Of a stretch of 36,407 nt of DNA, positions 24,027-32,331 are shown piece by piece (position 1 is the first letter of the stretch; the number at the start of each line of letters is the position of its first letter). A model generated the notes under the pieces. That model did not search any database. It was not told the origin of the DNA and saw only the letters and a program-made list of their open reading frames with translations. Source of the DNA: an uncultured Veillonella sp. (GTDB taxonomy: Bacteria; Bacillota; Negativicutes; Veillonellales; Veillonellaceae); assembly GCA_900556785.1 (NCBI GenBank), contig USQK01000007.1:1-36407 (forward strand), in the 5' to 3' direction. A program made the translations under genes and the position numbers.

Positions 24027-24797
24027 CTATGCCACGTTTTCGCATACAGCGTGGATATCTAAGTTAGATAAAATATTATGAATTTCTAAACGGCCCTTTT
24101 GAGTCCATTTAGTTGTGATTTTAGAGTCTAAGCGACCATCACTTCTGCAGAACGTAAAGGTTTCGGATTTTGTAAACCCTTTAGCCATATGTTGCTTGTA
24201 CAGAATCCATTGATCACCGACCTTACGTTGTAGACCAGCTTCATGCAAAATTTTATTTAACTCTTGAGCACTAAGCCCATAATCAGCTGCAATTTGAGTA
24301 ATCGCTAAACAGGATTTACTTGAGAGAATTTTATCCACGTAATCCTTAACCGGCTTAAATTCTGCAATCTGCTGTTCTTGTTGTGCTACAATTGCTTTCG
24401 TTGCATTGTGTAACTCAACTTCATTAGCATAGGCTCTTAACGCTTCAGGCAATGACTTGGGAATATTCATGCTATACGCACCAGTCTTACGAATTTGTGG
24501 GATTACTTCCGACGTAACCCATCGTTTAAATTGTTTCGCCGTTGGTAGTTTACTGGATAGTACCAGGGAATAAAGTCCGCTTTCATTAATTAAAATCGTT
24601 TCTTTATTTTGATTACCATCAAACACCATTGTCTTTGTTCTATCTTCTTCATCAGTATGTCGGTTTACATCTCGACTACCGTTTTGGTACCCGAGAGTAT
24701 CAGCGACGTCCTTTGCAACAAACCATAATTCATTATCTTTTTCTAAAATACGAACTTGGCCAAATGTATCGTTCTTAAAAATCTGTAAATCATTCAT
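24027..24797 (-). CDS. Phage antirepressor, BRO-N and KilAC domains
   Basis: Probable antirepressor (256 residues). The N-terminal BRO-N domain (about 1-105) shows VAKDVADTLGY, NESGLYSLVLSSKLPTAKQF and a FKRWVTSEVIPQIRKTG end; the C-terminal ANT/KilAC domain (about 140-250) shows ITQIAADYGLSAQELNKIL and a WTQKGRLEIHNIL end. Such proteins can counter a prophage repressor; here it stands in the recombination operon, some 8 kb from the repressor, which could act as a feed-forward step in induction (inference). Confidence 0.85.
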   Translation of the reverse strand: MNDLQIFKNDTFGQVRILEKDNELWFVAKDVADTLGYQNGSRDVNRHTDEEDRTKTMVFDGNQNKETILINESGLYSLVLSSKLPTAKQFKRWVTSEVIPQIRKTGAYSMNIPKSLPEALRAYANEVELHNATKAIVAQQEQQIAEFKPVKDYVDKILSSKSCLAITQIAADYGLSAQELNKILHEAGLQRKVGDQWILYKQHMAKGFTKSETFTFCRSDGRLDSKITTKWTQKGRLEIHNILSNLDIHAVCENVA

Positions 24798-24799
24798 AT

Positions 24800-26707
24800 C
24801 TACACCTCCTCAACAGTTAATTGCGGTTTTGATTCATCAACGATCAACTTAATCGTTTGACTATTAACTGGAACGAATTCAGTTACTGCTTCTGCATTAT
24901 CGATGAATACCGGAGCATTCACTTTGTAATAACTTGTTAGTGCATTAATGATATCTAACCCTACATTAATACGTGCTGCATTATTCATACTGCGGTATGG
25001 TACCCCCTTATAGGTAGTTTCGCAGCACTCCTCAATGTTTCCGTTGATCATGACATTAAACATCTTGAATCGCGCTAACTTGAATCTCGAGTTAATGACA
25101 TCTTCTAGCATATTAACCTTTGCTTTAATGAATTCATCCATTAAGAAGGACGCTTCATCAAGTGCGTTCTTTTCTGCCACTAACTTTTGTTGTTGATTTT
25201 CTAACTCAAAGATTCGATGGTTAATATCATCAATAAGCTTAAATTTATTTAATTCAGTCTCAAGCCCTGCTTTTTTAGACTTCATAGAGCTCAACTCTTC
25301 GTCAAGTTTAGTAAGTTCTTCAGTATCAGCTCCTGGTTCATCGTCAATCTCTAGTAAGAATAATTGCGCCTTCAAATCAGCATAGACTGGATCATCTTCA
25401 AGATTAGGCTCAGAGTATGCCTCATATTCTTTAAATTTAACATTATAAGCATCATTATATTGAGATGCCTCAGTAGTTAAACTATCAATCTTTGACACCA
25501 TAATTTCTTGTTGCTCTTCATAGTTTGCTTTAAGCTTTACTGCACTTTCAATAAGCCCTTTCCACTCCTCAAGCTTCTTAGATTTATTGGCGTTAAACTC
25601 TGCCTCGAGAATCTCTTGCTTATCCGCGGGTAGTGCTTGGCCACAAGTAGGGCAATATTCTTTATTGAATTGTTGTGCGTTAAACGTATCAAATTCAGAT
25701 TGTAAGGTTACAATGCGTTTAGACTCACGCTCAATTTCTTTATTCAGTTCGTCTCGTCTATCAGCACATCTATCTCGGTCTACTTCCACCATTTTTAGCT
25801 TTGTCAAAGAGGCTTCATATTCACCACGTAGATGTTGTTTTTGTTTGTGATAGTCGGATAGTACTTTAGAGCTTTGAGCCTCTATCTGACGGTTAATATC
25901 ACGGATTTTAGATTCCTTTTCAGTAGAACTAAACCCGTTTTGAATAATTGCCTTTTGCTTTTCAACTTCATCTATACCAGCGGATAAGGTTTCAATATCA
26001 CGAATGAGTTTTGCTTTATCAGATGTAATTTCAGGTTTATTACGCATAGCTTCATCAATGCGAACTGGAATCATATCTAGCTCTTTATTTATGGCGGTCT
26101 TCTTAGCTGCGACCACCTTACGATGATCATCTACTGTTCTCCCCTCTAACAGTTCAGCCAATCGTCTTAATTCATCATGGCTTGCGATAACATCTTCGTC
26201 TGAGATATCCCCGCACATTTTCAAAAGTAACTTGCGACGATTTTGCCAGGAGTATGTTTCGTTAAAATACAAAGGATTAGTAATCAATTTAAAGATACTT
26301 TCATCAACAAGCGAACTAACTATTTCCTTGTATTCTTTTTCTTTTTTAGGTACACCATCGACAAAATAATCTGTCGTATGACCTGTGAGGGTAACTTCGC
26401 CACCACGAGGGGATGAATACTTTTCACGATACACACGCTTAAGTTCAACTGTGCCCCCTTCGTCCAAAGTAAAGGTTCCTGTTACTTCATGATTGACTTT
26501 ATGAATGGGTTCTCCTCCATCCAATGTTTTGATTTCAAAGTCAGCTCTATCTAGGCTATCTTTGCCGAATAGTAACCAACACACAGAGTCAAATACAGTC
26601 GTTTTACCAGTAGCATTATCACCACGGATTACGACATCGCCATTAAGATTTATGGTAAAGGATTTTAGCCCTTTAAAATTTAGTAATTCTAATTTTGTGA
26701 GTTTCAT
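24800..26707 (-). CDS. SbcC/RecF-like AAA ATPase with zinc hook
   Basis: Coiled-coil ATPase of the SbcC/RecN type (635 residues). Walker A is GDNATGKTT (about 29-37). Long coiled coils flank a CPTCGQ (Cys352, Cys355) zinc hook at the middle. Near the C-terminus, APVFIDNAEAV (about 600) corresponds to the Walker B region; its usual Asp-Glu is Asp-Asn here, a feature also seen in phage ATPases of this type (from memory). It likely acts with RecT or a nuclease in recombination. No Mre11/SbcD-type partner gene is visible. Confidence 0.88.
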   Translation of the reverse strand: MKLTKLELLNFKGLKSFTINLNGDVVIRGDNATGKTTVFDSVCWLLFGKDSLDRADFEIKTLDGGEPIHKVNHEVTGTFTLDEGGTVELKRVYREKYSSPRGGEVTLTGHTTDYFVDGVPKKEKEYKEIVSSLVDESIFKLITNPLYFNETYSWQNRRKLLLKMCGDISDEDVIASHDELRRLAELLEGRTVDDHRKVVAAKKTAINKELDMIPVRIDEAMRNKPEITSDKAKLIRDIETLSAGIDEVEKQKAIIQNGFSSTEKESKIRDINRQIEAQSSKVLSDYHKQKQHLRGEYEASLTKLKMVEVDRDRCADRRDELNKEIERESKRIVTLQSEFDTFNAQQFNKEYCPTCGQALPADKQEILEAEFNANKSKKLEEWKGLIESAVKLKANYEEQQEIMVSKIDSLTTEASQYNDAYNVKFKEYEAYSEPNLEDDPVYADLKAQLFLLEIDDEPGADTEELTKLDEELSSMKSKKAGLETELNKFKLIDDINHRIFELENQQQKLVAEKNALDEASFLMDEFIKAKVNMLEDVINSRFKLARFKMFNVMINGNIEECCETTYKGVPYRSMNNAARINVGLDIINALTSYYKVNAPVFIDNAEAVTEFVPVNSQTIKLIVDESKPQLTVEEV

Positions 26708-26716
26708 AGTGATCTC

Positions 26717-28366
26717 CTATACAACACTAGCGTCCACGTCGATGGTATGTGGTTCAATCTTTAATTGATTGGCCCATTGCATGACCGTCGAATTAATCTG
26801 GGCATTCTTTTTAAGCATTTCATTAGCAAATAGCTTAGCCTGTACTAAGTCAAATATTTGACGCCCTTTCTTCTTACCCTTATTGGCCAATTCTAGGCAT
26901 GCAACCGGCTTCATAGCATCGTCGGTAACTAACACTATTGCCGTAGTTCCTTTCATGACTCTATCCCGGTATGAGCCAACACAATTTTTTAACCGTTTAC
27001 CAGCAGTCATTAAATCTGCTGCAGTTCTTGGGACCATAAAATGCATTCCGTTTACATCCGCTTGTAATTGAGGAACCTCCGGAAGCATTACGTCGCCGTA
27101 CTCTTGCTTATTGAAGATTTTGATAACTTCATCATGAAAGTTCTTCAGTTTGAATCGTTTTGTCCATAATACATCTTGGTATTTTGTATCGAGTTTTGTG
27201 TACATATCTACACAATCTTCGATATCACGAATGTCTTCGGATAACATCCAGCGCAATACCGCTGGCTCACCACATCGCTTAATTAGCTCCTGCCACATGT
27301 CCTTAGAGCGAGGTATAGTTAGCTTCATCGCCTTACGAAAATCATTAGCGGTATGAAGCTTGCCTGTATATGGACAAGCACTTTCATAGCTTCGTTGTAG
27401 TGTGAGGATAGTACGTCTACAATTTTCATCACTAAAGAGATTAAGAACATCAGTCATATATACACTTAATGGATCATCAACCATACGTTTTCGTAAGGAC
27501 CTACTATTTGGGGCTTTATATGATTGTCTAAGTGCTTCTTGAAAATTCATACCTTTTCTTGTAGCCGCCAATACATCGTCTTCAAAAGGAATATTTGTGT
27601 ATCGATATAAGCTATAAGCATTAGTCCAATACACATATTGTTTCATTAAGCTAACAATGCTAGGCATATCCGGTGCCGATAATTTTAAAATCATATTAAG
27701 CAGCATCGTAAAATGATAGCCGCTGTCTTCAGTGGCACCAGGAGCTACATATACATCCTTAGTGCCATACCCATATGTTTCCTTTAATCGTTTTTCAAAC
27801 ATAGACCTTAATGCTTTGAATGTTTTGTTTAAAAATTTTCTGTTAAAATCTGTCATTGCATATGAATCACCAAAGAATTTAAGTACAGGCATAATTTCAT
27901 TTTCACGAATGTAATCAACAGTCAATTCATAACGAATTCTAAATCTATCAATGAAGATAGCCTTGCGTTTCTTAAAGTCGAATCGCAACGTTTCCGTACA
28001 CATTCCGTGGTCGTTTTTTCTACCGTCAAAGAAAAGCTGTATGCCTTGGTATCTAATTTTTAAATCTAAGAAATGTTTGTAATTAATAACCTCCACATGA
28101 GCAGTGACAGGATATACTTTCTCATCACTAATAGAGTAGTAAGTTTTGTGATCATAAGGATTTGAAGATGTTTGGCAGTTTGGGCAGGTATAATATTTAG
28201 CGCCTGTAACATATCCATTGTGATACGAATATTTACGCGGCCAACTACCACCAAAGGTAAACCCGCAGTCGATGTGGTGGATAGTCGTATATTCTGCACC
28301 ATACGGAACCTCTAGAATTACGTTATCAAACATTTTGTGAATATAGGTACTGGATACAATCTCCAC
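26717..28366 (-). CDS. PcfJ-like protein
   Basis: A 549-residue protein whose C-terminal third (about 435-525) matches the PcfJ family: LKNCVGSYRDRV, an ETCLELAN-like block and a DLVQAKLFAN end. An early zinc-like pair CPNC lies at about 57-60. The N-terminal half is not recognised. PcfJ proteins occur on conjugative plasmids and in phage operons with unclear roles, probably in DNA processing or regulation. It overlaps nothing and is followed after 9 bases by the SbcC-like gene, so it probably belongs to the same recombination unit. Confidence 0.75.
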   Translation of the reverse strand: MEIVSSTYIHKMFDNVILEVPYGAEYTTIHHIDCGFTFGGSWPRKYSYHNGYVTGAKYYTCPNCQTSSNPYDHKTYYSISDEKVYPVTAHVEVINYKHFLDLKIRYQGIQLFFDGRKNDHGMCTETLRFDFKKRKAIFIDRFRIRYELTVDYIRENEIMPVLKFFGDSYAMTDFNRKFLNKTFKALRSMFEKRLKETYGYGTKDVYVAPGATEDSGYHFTMLLNMILKLSAPDMPSIVSLMKQYVYWTNAYSLYRYTNIPFEDDVLAATRKGMNFQEALRQSYKAPNSRSLRKRMVDDPLSVYMTDVLNLFSDENCRRTILTLQRSYESACPYTGKLHTANDFRKAMKLTIPRSKDMWQELIKRCGEPAVLRWMLSEDIRDIEDCVDMYTKLDTKYQDVLWTKRFKLKNFHDEVIKIFNKQEYGDVMLPEVPQLQADVNGMHFMVPRTAADLMTAGKRLKNCVGSYRDRVMKGTTAIVLVTDDAMKPVACLELANKGKKKGRQIFDLVQAKLFANEMLKKNAQINSTVMQWANQLKIEPHTIDVDASVV

Positions 28367-28382
28367 AGTGAATACCTCCTTT

Positions 28383-28739
28383 TTAGTCGCTGAACATAGC
28401 GAATAAGTCCGTGTCTTCTTCCATCACTGGAGTAATCACTTCTTCAGTCTCTTTAACAGTAGGTACAGGAGGCTCACTTGCTTTAGTTTTACGTTTGCGT
28501 TTAGGCTTTTCTTCTTTAGGAGTGTCTTCAGTTTTTTCTTTAGGTTTAGCTGCCTTAGGTGGCTCTACAACATCAAAAGCTTTTACAATGGCATTAGAGG
28601 CTTTCATAACGTTTTCTGTGTATGCGATACCTGCGTTGTATTCTTCCGTATTATCAGGATCAAGTTCAATTGCTTTATGTAATACATCAAGCGACTTCTT
28701 ACATATGTCCGCTTGAGCTTTAAATTGTTGCTTAGCCAT
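28383..28739 (-). CDS. Small Lys/Pro-rich protein, unknown
   Basis: A 118-residue protein with a helical N-terminal half (CKKSLDVLHKAIELDPDN), a Lys/Glu/Pro-rich linker (about 65-95), and an acidic-hydrophobic end, EEDTDLFAMFSD. The end resembles, loosely, the C-terminal tip of SSB proteins that recruits partner enzymes. No domain is recognised. Real gene by its tight packing and ribosome site. Function unknown. Confidence 0.65.
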   Translation of the reverse strand: MAKQQFKAQADICKKSLDVLHKAIELDPDNTEEYNAGIAYTENVMKASNAIVKAFDVVEPPKAAKPKEKTEDTPKEEKPKRKRKTKASEPPVPTVKETEEVITPVMEEDTDLFAMFSD

Positions 28740-28740
28740 A

Positions 28741-29328
28741 TTATTCCTCCCCTGCCATTACTGTTTTCAAATCAGTGATGATATCATCAGACAAAGCATC
28801 ACTAGAAATTTTCCCTACGATGCCATGTTTTTTAAACACTGTAAGAACTTTACCAGCGCGAACCTTATCTGTGCCCATCCAATTACGAATTTCACCATAA
28901 AAGGCTTTTTTATCTACAGGTTCAGCAGTTACATCTAATGTTGCATCCTGTTCCGGTGTTTCTGTTGTAGTTGATTCGTCAGTCGGTGTTTCAACAGGAG
29001 CAGGTTCTGCTACAGGTTCTTCTACCTGTTCAACCTTTTCTTCTTTCTTATTTGTTACTGACTTACCTTCAAAATCGGTTACAGGGACATCCTTTTGCGC
29101 TGGCTCAACTTCAACAGGTTCAGGCTGTTGTTTTGTAGCTACTTTTCCTGCAACTTCAGACGCCGCTACTTCAATATCGATAGTCTCGCCAACTGTTACT
29201 GTAGGCGCTTCAACATTAGAGCAATTACCGCAGCACTGATGATTTAATCGTTCGTTCCAATCCGCCACTTGCACTGCTAGATCGTCTAACGTCTTGAATT
29301 TAATAGTTAAGATATTTTGATTTTCCAT
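28741..29328 (-). CDS. Repetitive acidic protein, unknown
   Basis: A 195-residue protein from ATG 29328, chosen because AAAGGAG lies eight bases upstream; an ATG at 29370 lacks this. The N-terminus (ILTIKFKTLDDLAVQVADW) is ordered, followed by a CCGNC cysteine patch and a long low-complexity region of Glu, Pro, Val and Thr (about 55-145). The C-terminal 55 residues (WMGTDKVRAGKVLTVFKKHG) look folded and may bind DNA or protein. No family recognised. Stands at the start of the recombination set. Confidence 0.65.
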   Translation of the reverse strand: MENQNILTIKFKTLDDLAVQVADWNERLNHQCCGNCSNVEAPTVTVGETIDIEVAASEVAGKVATKQQPEPVEVEPAQKDVPVTDFEGKSVTNKKEEKVEQVEEPVAEPAPVETPTDESTTTETPEQDATLDVTAEPVDKKAFYGEIRNWMGTDKVRAGKVLTVFKKHGIVGKISSDALSDDIITDLKTVMAGEE

Positions 29329-29341
29329 GATTATTTCTCCT

Positions 29342-29731
29342 TTAGAATTTAAACAGTAATTCATCATCAACTAAGCGACCTCCTACAATCTTTGGAATGC
29401 CAAGTTCACGAAGCCTTTTGATTACACTGCGACTTTTAGATATATAAATAGTATTTCTTTCGATTTGTTTTGCTGTTGGCTTAAATATATAAGCCTCTGT
29501 AGATAACGCTGGTGCTACACAAATTGCTTTATTATCAATATCTATCCCAACTCTAAAATACTCAGGTCCATTTAGTTTTCTATATGCAGCTAGCGAAAGT
29601 TTAATGTAACTATTAGTTGTAATAATTGCTACTTTTTGAGCTGCATTTCTTTTACCTTTGTTGTCAGCAAAGAAATCAAAGTCAAATGTATTAATCGTGG
29701 GAATTACCTTTTTAGATGTTAATTCCGGCAT
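29342..29731 (-). CDS. Unknown early protein
   Basis: A 129-residue basic protein. It has a strand-rich middle (AIITTNSYIKLSLAAYRKL, then YFRVGIDIDNKAICVAPA) and a C-terminal helix with SVIKRLRELGIPKIVGGRLVD, which could be a DNA-binding unit, but no family is recognised. It is the first gene downstream of the adhesin gene and is separated from it by only about ten bases, so both are on one transcript unless a promoter lies within the adhesin. Confidence 0.65.
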   Translation of the reverse strand: MPELTSKKVIPTINTFDFDFFADNKGKRNAAQKVAIITTNSYIKLSLAAYRKLNGPEYFRVGIDIDNKAICVAPALSTEAYIFKPTAKQIERNTIYISKSRSVIKRLRELGIPKIVGGRLVDDELLFKF

Positions 29732-29741
29732 AGTAACCTCC

Positions 29742-31265
29742 TTATTTATTAACTAACGCTTTAAGTGTTTCTACTTCATGGCGAAGTTGTTCGAGTTCAC
29801 CATTCTTAGCTTGTGGTTCATATTCAGAACCTCTACCGGTACGGAATGCAGCATTAATATTGAATTGAGTTTCACCACCTAAAGTGATGCCGAATCCTAA
29901 GCGTACTTTTTCGTTAGGGCTATAGAACGCACCAAGTGCTACTGCATTAGCGTTACGGTAATGACCGTAACTGACAGCAAAATTACCTTTATCATTTTTG
30001 TTGTATTCAAGGGGGTGTAGACCTGCTAGTGCTGCGGAACTTGCGCCCAACTTATTAACACGTTGGCCAAGATTGTTAAACTTGTTTTTAATGTCATTAG
30101 CTAAGCCCAAAGAACGATTTTCTAAAGTTGTGATACGCCCTTCGTGATTATCTGCCACATGTTCAAGGCTTCTAATATCCGCTGTATTAGCAGTTACCTT
30201 TTGGCCAAGGGAATTGATAGCAGATATATTACCATTGATGCGGTTAGTGTTGTTGGCGATTGCAGTAGTATTACCTGCGATAGCTTGCTCATGATCGTTC
30301 ACCACGTCGCCTAACATGTTTAATCCGATTGCCACATCTTTAATGTTTTGTTTGTTTTTGCTGATTTGTTTAGCGTTAGTTTCGATTTCATCGATAGCCG
30401 CATAAAGCTGGCTACCGTTTACAGCGTCTAATGAATCAGCGGAGATTTGACCAGCGCTAACATTCGTGAGTTGGCGGTTGTACTGAGTTACTCCGCCTGC
30501 ACCAGCGCGGGCTTTAGAACCAAAACTTACTACGCTTGCCGGTTGCTCGCCTGCGAATACGTGGCGAGTACCGTTTATAGTAATGCCGTCAACTCCAACG
30601 GCACTATCGGTAACGGAGTTCGTTCCGATTGCCACCGAATTCGCTTGGTCAGCAATCGTGTTGTTACCAAATGCAACAGCATCAATAGCTAAGGATTTGG
30701 CATGTGTACCAAATACTAGCGTTCCTTGGGCATTAGCTTCGGAGTTAGAGCCAAACACTAATTGTTCTTTGTCAGCACCGATTTTATTATTGTAGCCAAC
30801 TACGGCGGACTGGCCACCTGCTACTGTGCCATTGTTAGCGCCAACTGCGACGGAGTTTTCTCCAGTCACATTATTGGAGCGACCAAAGGCTACGGAGCTT
30901 TCTCCAGATACGAAGGCCCCATTACCGATAGCCACACTATCATAGGAAGCTGTTCTTGCTTGGTTGCCAATCGCCACAGTGTATTCCACTAGGCTTTCTG
31001 CGTGAGAACCAAAGGCGAAGGAATTACGGCCGGATGCTTTTGCATCGTTACCACCGGCAAAGCCATTTTCACCAGTTACAGTATTATTTGTACCGAACGC
31101 TAACGCATTATTAGCGTCGATGCTGTTTTGGTACCCAGATACCATTGAGCTATGGGAAGTAGCTGTGATGTTATTGTCCGTGCCTGCCAAAGTATTGTTG
31201 TTAGCAGCCATTACATTTACTGCTAAAGATGCGATTGTTGCTGTCATTAATACTGTTTTATTCAT
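29742..31265 (-). CDS. YadA-type trimeric autotransporter adhesin
   Basis: Surface adhesin (507 residues) inserted in the outer membrane. Residues 1-20 form a signal peptide ending VMA. Residues about 30-235 are YadA/Hia-type head repeats (SVAIGNGA, SVAFGRS, VAIGTNS). A neck with DAVNGSQLY occurs at about 280-288, a long stalk of coiled coil (about 290-400) follows, and the 4-strand membrane anchor is at about 400-478 (AVSYGHYRNANAVALGAFYS). Uncommonly, 29 more residues, coiled-coil-like (ELEQLRHEVETLKALV), follow the anchor. Ribosome site AGGAG. Presumably lysogenic conversion of the host surface. Confidence 0.9.
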   Translation of the reverse strand: MNKTVLMTATIASLAVNVMAANNNTLAGTDNNITATSHSSMVSGYQNSIDANNALAFGTNNTVTGENGFAGGNDAKASGRNSFAFGSHAESLVEYTVAIGNQARTASYDSVAIGNGAFVSGESSVAFGRSNNVTGENSVAVGANNGTVAGGQSAVVGYNNKIGADKEQLVFGSNSEANAQGTLVFGTHAKSLAIDAVAFGNNTIADQANSVAIGTNSVTDSAVGVDGITINGTRHVFAGEQPASVVSFGSKARAGAGGVTQYNRQLTNVSAGQISADSLDAVNGSQLYAAIDEIETNAKQISKNKQNIKDVAIGLNMLGDVVNDHEQAIAGNTTAIANNTNRINGNISAINSLGQKVTANTADIRSLEHVADNHEGRITTLENRSLGLANDIKNKFNNLGQRVNKLGASSAALAGLHPLEYNKNDKGNFAVSYGHYRNANAVALGAFYSPNEKVRLGFGITLGGETQFNINAAFRTGRGSEYEPQAKNGELEQLRHEVETLKALVNK

Positions 31266-31296
31266 TGTTTTAATCTCCTATATTTTGTACAATACA

Positions 31297-31367
31297 GGTA
31301 GAGTGTTATTAGATCATCACTCTACCAAGTCCGCTGAAATTTCTTCTAACTTTTCACCAGCGGACTT
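31297..31367 (-). promoter_or_regulatory. Two back-to-back hairpins in adhesin leader
   Basis: Stem 1: GGTAGAGTG at 31297-31305 with CACTCTACC at 31318-31326 (9 pairs). Stem 2: AAGTCCGCTG at 31327-31336 with CAGCGGACTT at 31358-31367 (10 pairs), starting at the next base. They lie between the small membrane gene and the adhesin start. On the plus strand stem 2 is followed by a T-rich stretch, so it could also be a plus-strand terminator. Confidence 0.6.
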
Positions 31368-31548
31368 TTTCTTTTTCCAATTCGTGGATATCTTCTAACC
31401 AATATCCAGCTAAAATCCATAATGTAACACCAAGCATGGTTTGACAAAACCAAGTCCAAAAGTCGATTACATCAAGTTGTAGGCTCCCCATGGCACCAAC
31501 AGCTAATACAGCTGCGATAATGCGAAGTGCATAAACTAATTTCAACAT
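31354..31548 (-). CDS. Small two-segment membrane protein
   Basis: A 64-residue protein from ATG 31548, preceded at seven bases by AGGAG; an upstream start at 31590 has no good site. Two hydrophobic stretches (about 3-22 and 30-50, with WTWFCQTMLGVTLWILAGYW) indicate two membrane segments, then a charged C-terminus (EDIHELEKEKVRW). It overlaps no reading frame but its 3' end lies within an inverted repeat. It precedes the adhesin; it might aid adhesin delivery or act in membrane exclusion. Function unknown. Confidence 0.7.
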   Translation of the reverse strand: MLKLVYALRIIAAVLAVGAMGSLQLDVIDFWTWFCQTMLGVTLWILAGYWLEDIHELEKEKVRW

Positions 31549-31550
31549 GT

Positions 31551-31745
31551 TTACTCTCCTATTCGTGCCTGGCAACGTTTCGCTAGCCAAGCATTAAACG
31601 ACTCAACGTGGATAAGGCGTTTACCTCCACGTTTACCGATTTTCATGGACGGGAAGTCAAAATCTTGCGCCCATTCTCGGATAACGGCTTGCGGTACGCT
31701 AGCAAGTTCTGCCGCCTCCGCTACTGTGATGCACATCTTATTCAT
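31551..31745 (-). CDS. Excisionase-like HTH protein
   Basis: A 64-residue winged-HTH of the MerR/excisionase (HTH_17) type. The motif CITVAEAAELASVPQAVIREW (split here only by family reading) and the FPSMKIGKRGGKRLIHVESFNAWL wing are typical. The start ATG 31745 lies five bases behind AGGAGG; a GTG at 31751 is too close to it. The protein could be the excisionase for the integrase at 35187-36260, or a regulator of the leftward operon. The gene is transcribed away from the integrase. Confidence 0.72.
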   Translation of the reverse strand: MNKMCITVAEAAELASVPQAVIREWAQDFDFPSMKIGKRGGKRLIHVESFNAWLAKRCQARIGE

Positions 31746-31754
31746 ATGCACCTC

Positions 31755-31877
31755 CTAGCAACCACATGCCAATCGGAACATCCATACTAAGATGAATATG
31801 CTTATGCTGGAGGATATACCTAATGCTAAAATCCATAAGCATATCGAACATAATTCATAGAGTGATTCTTTATTCAT
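31755..31877 (-). CDS. Very small hydrophobic protein (40 residues)
   Basis: An ORF too small for common gene callers: 40 residues, ATG at 31877 eight bases behind a strong AAAGGAGG (31881-31890), stop TAG at 31755-31757. Its middle (ICLWILALGISSSISIFILVW) is one membrane segment, with a Cys-rich end. It starts the string of minus-strand genes HTH, small membrane protein, adhesin. The ribosome site and one clean membrane segment support it; function unknown. Confidence 0.65.
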   Translation of the reverse strand: MNKESLYELCSICLWILALGISSSISIFILVWMFRLACGC

Positions 31878-31946
31878 AACTACCTCCTTTTACAAATTAT
31901 TCATGTATATTTTGTATATTCATTAATAAATTTTATTTATTGTTTG

Positions 31947-31974
31947 TATAATCACCTTGAAAGGAGGTGATTAT
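31947..31974 (+). promoter_or_regulatory. Promoter and ribosome site of plus-strand moron
   Basis: TATAAT at 31947-31952 with a poor -35 (TTAATA around 31923-31928, 18-base spacer). Transcription would begin near 31959 and leave a short leader with AAAGGAGG (31960-31967) before the ATG at 31975. The -35 is weak, so this is a candidate only. Confidence 0.5.
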
Positions 31975-32331
31975 ATGGATATGCATAAGAAAATCATTGC
32001 ATTTGCTGTTTCTTTAGAAGCTAATGAATTAAATGGCAATCGGCTTATATTACTTACTAATGCTGGTCTATTGTCTGCTCTTCCTGTATATAGTGATGAG
32101 TCTGATATTCAATCCAAGCTGCTCTATCAATGCCTAAAAAGTACAGAAAAAGCGTTAAATAAAAATTATGTCCCAAATTCTGAAAGGCATCTATTGTTTG
32201 ATGAGAATTCATTGCTACTAAAGGATGTTAAATTAATCTCATCTGGATCAGTCCAAGAACTTGGTTCATTGCTTTTAGATACATCATCAGTAATTGCTAT
32301 TTCCATTGGTACTTGCCTAGAAGCTCAATAA
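31975..32331 (+). CDS. Plus-strand moron-like protein, unknown
   Basis: A 118-residue protein read against its neighbours. ATG at 31975 lies behind AAAGGAGG; the product opens with MDMHKKIIAFAVSLEANEL and includes LILLTNAGLLSALP and a Leu-rich end. No domain is recognised, no signal peptide or membrane segment is clear. It has a candidate promoter upstream and a strong terminator downstream, and its 3' end overlaps by 35 bases the convergent gene at 32297-32521. This is the pattern of a moron expressed from the lysogen. Confidence 0.68.
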   Translation: MDMHKKIIAFAVSLEANELNGNRLILLTNAGLLSALPVYSDESDIQSKLLYQCLKSTEKALNKNYVPNSERHLLFDENSLLLKDVKLISSGSVQELGSLLLDTSSVIAISIGTCLEAQ

